35,597 bases of DNA from Candidatus Alloscillospira gallinarum. GTDB taxonomy: Bacteria > Bacillota > Clostridia > Oscillospirales > Oscillospiraceae. A program made the translations under genes and the position numbers. The notes under the pieces were generated by a model. It made no database searches, was not told the origin of the DNA, and worked only from the letters and a program-made list of their open reading frames with translations. The stretch is from NCBI GenBank assembly GCA_904420055.1, contig CAJFTV010000059.1, positions 1 to 35,597 of the forward strand, written 5' to 3'. Shown here piece by piece: positions 33,919 through 35,597 of this stretch (positions within the stretch are counted from its first letter, which is position 1; each line of letters begins with the position of its first letter).

Positions 33919-34850
33919 TTCATTGCTCCTCTCAAAATGGGCTCTGCCCCCTCGATAACCTCCCGCACAATATCTGCCGCGGGCTGAACTTCCTTAACCA
34001 TCGCCGCAATCTGTCCCGCTAAAAAGCAACCGCCGTCCACATCGCCGTCAACCACGGCCTTTCTAAGGGCGCCGGTGGCCAGTGCTTCAAGCTCGTCGTC
34101 CGGCATTCCGCCGAACTCCGCCTGGGCATACCTTCTGGAAAAGTTTGAGCGCAGGCTCCGCACAGGGTGTCCAAGCTTTTTGCCGGTCACCATGGTGGCA
34201 AGGTCATTCGCCTTTAAAATCTTCTCTTTATATGTAGGGTGGATAGAGCACTCTTCGGCGCTTAAAAATCTGGTACCCATCTGTACGCCGCACGCTCCCA
34301 GCATAAATGCCGCCGCAACCCCGCGACCATCGGCAATTCCACCGGCAGCAATCACAGGCAGGTCAGTGGCACTGCACACCAGAGGCACGAGCACCATTGT
34401 CGTGAGCTCTCCAACGTGTCCGCCGCTCTCGCCGCCCTCCGCTATAAGTGCGCTGGCGCCGAGCCGTGTCATAAGCCTTGCCATGGCTACTGATGCCACA
34501 ACAGGTATTACCTTTATGCCGGCGGCTGTCCAGGCCTCCATGTATTTTGAGGGATTTCCGGCGCCCGTTGTCACAACAGGCACACGCTCCTCAGTTACCA
34601 CCTGGGCAATATCGTCCGCAAACGGGCTCATCAGCATAATATTCACGCCAAAGGGCTTGTCGGTAAGCGACTTTGCAATTTTAACCTGCCCACGCACATA
34701 GTCAGCAGGAGCGTTGCCCGCGGCGATTATACCAAGTCCACCGCCGTTTGAAACGGCGGCAGCGAGCTTACCGTCGGCAATCCATGCCATTCCGCCCTGA
34801 AATACCGGGTATTTTATACCCAGCATGTCACATATCGGTGTCTGAATCAT
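33906..34850 (-). CDS. fabK: FMN-dependent enoyl-ACP reductase FabK
   Basis: A 314-residue nitronate-monooxygenase-like TIM-barrel reductase, the last step of each elongation cycle. It starts MLGIKYPVFQGGMAWIAD and has SNGGGLGIIAAGN, GVNIMLMSP, ALIAEGGESGGHVGE and the phosphate-binding AAGGIADGRGVAAAFMLGA. FabK is the triclosan-insensitive alternative to FabI and is common in Streptococcus and Clostridia. The 4-nt gap to acpP and the position before fabD make the enoyl-ACP role more likely than a 2-nitropropane dioxygenase. No FabI is in the window. Confidence 0.96.
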   Translation of the reverse strand: MIQTPICDMLGIKYPVFQGGMAWIADGKLAAAVSNGGGLGIIAAGNAPADYVRGQVKIAKSLTDKPFGVNIMLMSPFADDIAQVVTEERVPVVTTGAGNPSKYMEAWTAAGIKVIPVVASVAMARLMTRLGASALIAEGGESGGHVGELTTMVLVPLVCSATDLPVIAAGGIADGRGVAAAFMLGACGVQMGTRFLSAEECSIHPTYKEKILKANDLATMVTGKKLGHPVRSLRSNFSRRYAQAEFGGMPDDELEALATGALRKAVVDGDVDGGCFLAGQIAAMVKEVQPAADIVREVIEGAEPILRGAMKWVK

Positions 34851-34853
34851 TTC

Positions 34854-35075
34854 TTACTCCTGAATCTTCTCAATAAACGCAACCAGATCGCCAACCGTCT
34901 CAACCTTCTCAGTGAGCTCAATTTCAATGCCCAGCTTATCCTCAAGGTTCATTAAAAGCTCAACAGTGTCAAGAGAGTCAATCCCCAGGTCGTGGAACTT
35001 GCTGTCCATCTTAATCTCTGAAACGTCACACTCCACGCGGTCTGCAATGAGTTCTGCAATAGCATCGAATACCAT
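34854..35075 (-). CDS. acpP: Acyl carrier protein
   Basis: A 73-residue acidic carrier. The phosphopantetheine site is Ser34 in LGIDSLDTVELLM. Helix I is MVFDAIAELIADR and the protein ends VGDLVAFIEKIQE. The start at 35075 is set by GGAGG 8 nt upstream; a longer in-frame reading upstream falls in the leader. It is the first gene of the fab/acc operon and directly follows the promoter and operator candidate. It is not next to plsX or rnc, as it would be in Bacillus. Confidence 0.97.
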   Translation of the reverse strand: MVFDAIAELIADRVECDVSEIKMDSKFHDLGIDSLDTVELLMNLEDKLGIEIELTEKVETVGDLVAFIEKIQE

Positions 35076-35130
35076 AATAAAATCCTCCATAAAAATATTT
35101 TGATTAATCTCAGACTTCAATATTATATAA

Positions 35131-35145
35131 GTTATCATTGATAAC
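35131..35145 (-). promoter_or_regulatory. Palindromic operator candidate in the acpP leader
   Basis: GTTATCATTGATAAC is a perfect 7-bp inverted repeat about one central base. It spans roughly +4 to +18 of the predicted transcript, where a bound repressor would block transcription of acpP and the whole cluster. Its half-sites differ from the FapR consensus and only loosely resemble FabT boxes. Confidence 0.7.
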
Positions 35146-35154
35146 CTATGCGGC

Positions 35155-35183
35155 ATTTTAGCAGTGTTTCTATTATTTGTCAA
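35155..35183 (-). promoter_or_regulatory. Promoter of the acpP-fab-acc operon
   Basis: A perfect TTGACA (35183-35178) and TAAAAT (35160-35155, five of six) with a 17-nt spacer. The start should lie near 35148, giving a leader of about 73 nt. Confidence 0.9.
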
Positions 35184-35260
35184 TAGCAGACTGTCCGTCC
35201 ATGCACATTATTCAAATACAGCTTTCCATATTACCAAAAATACAGTACCTGGATAATAGT

Positions 35261-35297
35261 AAAAGCACCTGAGAAGATATATCTTCTCAGGTGCTTT
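35261..35297 (-). terminator. Long perfect hairpin, likely terminator of metG
   Basis: Bases 35262-35297 are a fully self-complementary 36-mer with arms starting AAAGCACCTGAGAAG. In RNA it would fold as a stem of up to 16 bp with a small central loop. On the minus strand it is followed by TTTTAC. It separates metG from the fab operon promoter. Confidence 0.75.
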
Positions 35298-35358
35298 GTA
35301 AAATATAGAATTAGTCAATTTATGTGTCACTGTACCGCCGGTTGGCACAAAGCCGGGA

Positions 35359-35378
35359 TTTGCATGAAATTATGCAAA
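35359..35378. repeat. Short inverted repeat downstream of metG
   Basis: TTTGCAT at 35359-35365 and ATGCAAA at 35372-35378 with a 6-nt loop, just after the metG stop. It has no T run. Its role is unclear. Confidence 0.35.
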
Positions 35379-35384
35379 CCTAAT

Positions 35385-35597
35385 TTAATAGAGCTTTGCG
35401 CCCGCCGGAATGTGGTCGTCCACCATCAGAAGATGGAGCTTTTCGACCCCTTCCTCGTGGTGTACTGCGGAAATCAGCATACCGCAGGAGTCAATGCCCA
35501 TCATCGGTCTTGGCGGAAGATTGGTAATAGCGATACAGGTCTTGCCGACCAGTTCTTCCGGCTCGTAATATGCGTGAATACCGCTTAAAATCGTCCT
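35385..35597 (-). CDS. metG: C-terminal tRNA-binding domain of methionyl-tRNA synthetase (or stand-alone tRNA-binding protein), partial
   Basis: The frame is open at the right edge of the window, leaving 70 residues before the TAA at 35385. They match the EMAP-II/Arc1p-like OB-fold at the end of bacterial MetG: RTILSGIHAYYEPEELVGK, IAITNLPPRPMMGIDSCGML and a final IPAGAKLY. This domain boosts tRNA binding and dimerises MetG. The same domain occurs alone in CsaA-like proteins, and the fragment cannot distinguish the two. MetG is preferred because of the conserved GIDSCGML ending. Confidence 0.82.
   Translation of the reverse strand, partial: RTILSGIHAYYEPEELVGKTCIAITNLPPRPMMGIDSCGMLISAVHHEEGVEKLHLLMVDDHIPAGAKLY

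Noticed and set aside
1-35597. Mobile elements, CRISPR arrays, tRNA or rRNA genes, T-box or known riboswitch consensus
   Set aside because: I looked for transposase-like genes, regularly spaced repeats, tRNA-like cloverleaves and T-box or riboswitch cores by eye and found none. A covariance-model scan could still find a weak RNA in the leaders listed.

Overview
The window looks like chromosomal DNA of a Gram-positive, Clostridia-type anaerobe of medium GC content. Four things point there: the C-terminal half of acetyl-CoA synthase (Wood-Ljungdahl pathway) at the left edge, an LCP cell-wall ligase, folate-dependent TrmFO, and a FabK-type fatty-acid synthesis operon. No species can be named from the sequence. 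I see no insertion sequence, prophage, CRISPR array, tRNA or rRNA. Almost every gene from 3.7 kb rightwards lies on the minus strand in tightly coupled operons with 1-19 nt overlaps.

Layout. (1) 1-1014 (+): 3' part of acsB, closed by a hairpin terminator. (2) 1143-2262 (-): a two-gene unit encoding a membrane-anchored protein and a secreted beta-rich protein, the least characterised part of the window. (3) 2443-3692 (+): a four-helix membrane protein and a membrane-anchored DUF1287 protein, each followed by its own terminator. (4) 3748-3933 (-): rpsU with a near-perfect sigma-A promoter. (5) 4065-11078 (-): ftsY, rdgB, yhbY, a nadD-yqeK fusion, an LCP gene, rsfS and leuS. (6) 11139-23250 (-): an SpoU methyltransferase, dprA, topA, trmFO, plsX, rnc, an Elp3-like radical SAM gene and smc, with promoters visible before the methyltransferase and before smc. 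(7) 23412-35075 (-): a type II fatty-acid synthesis supercluster, acpP-fabK-fabD-fabG-fabF-accB-fabZ-accC-accD-accA. It runs on into an acyl-CoA synthetase, a TetR regulator, a hotdog thioesterase and biotin protein ligase. (8) 35385-35597 (-): the 3' end of metG or a stand-alone tRNA-binding protein, followed by a long perfect hairpin.

How the genes fit together. The fab/acc cluster holds what is needed to make malonyl-CoA (AccABCD plus the ligase that biotinylates AccB), load it on ACP (FabD) and run elongation cycles (FabF, FabG, FabZ, FabK). PlsX, in the neighbouring cluster, passes acyl chains towards phospholipid. No fabH (initiating ketoacyl synthase) and no MarR-type fabT are present. 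The distal end carries a ligase/thioesterase pair and a TetR regulator instead. A 15-bp palindrome just downstream of the acpP -10 box is a good operator candidate. A structured 178-nt gap before fabF holds a likely internal promoter.

Most of the window is ordinary housekeeping DNA. The items most worth a second look are the surface-protein pair at 1.1-2.3 kb, the fabH-less fatty-acid supercluster with its operator and internal leader, a one-residue-short zinc ribbon in AccD, and the hairpin leader in front of rnc.
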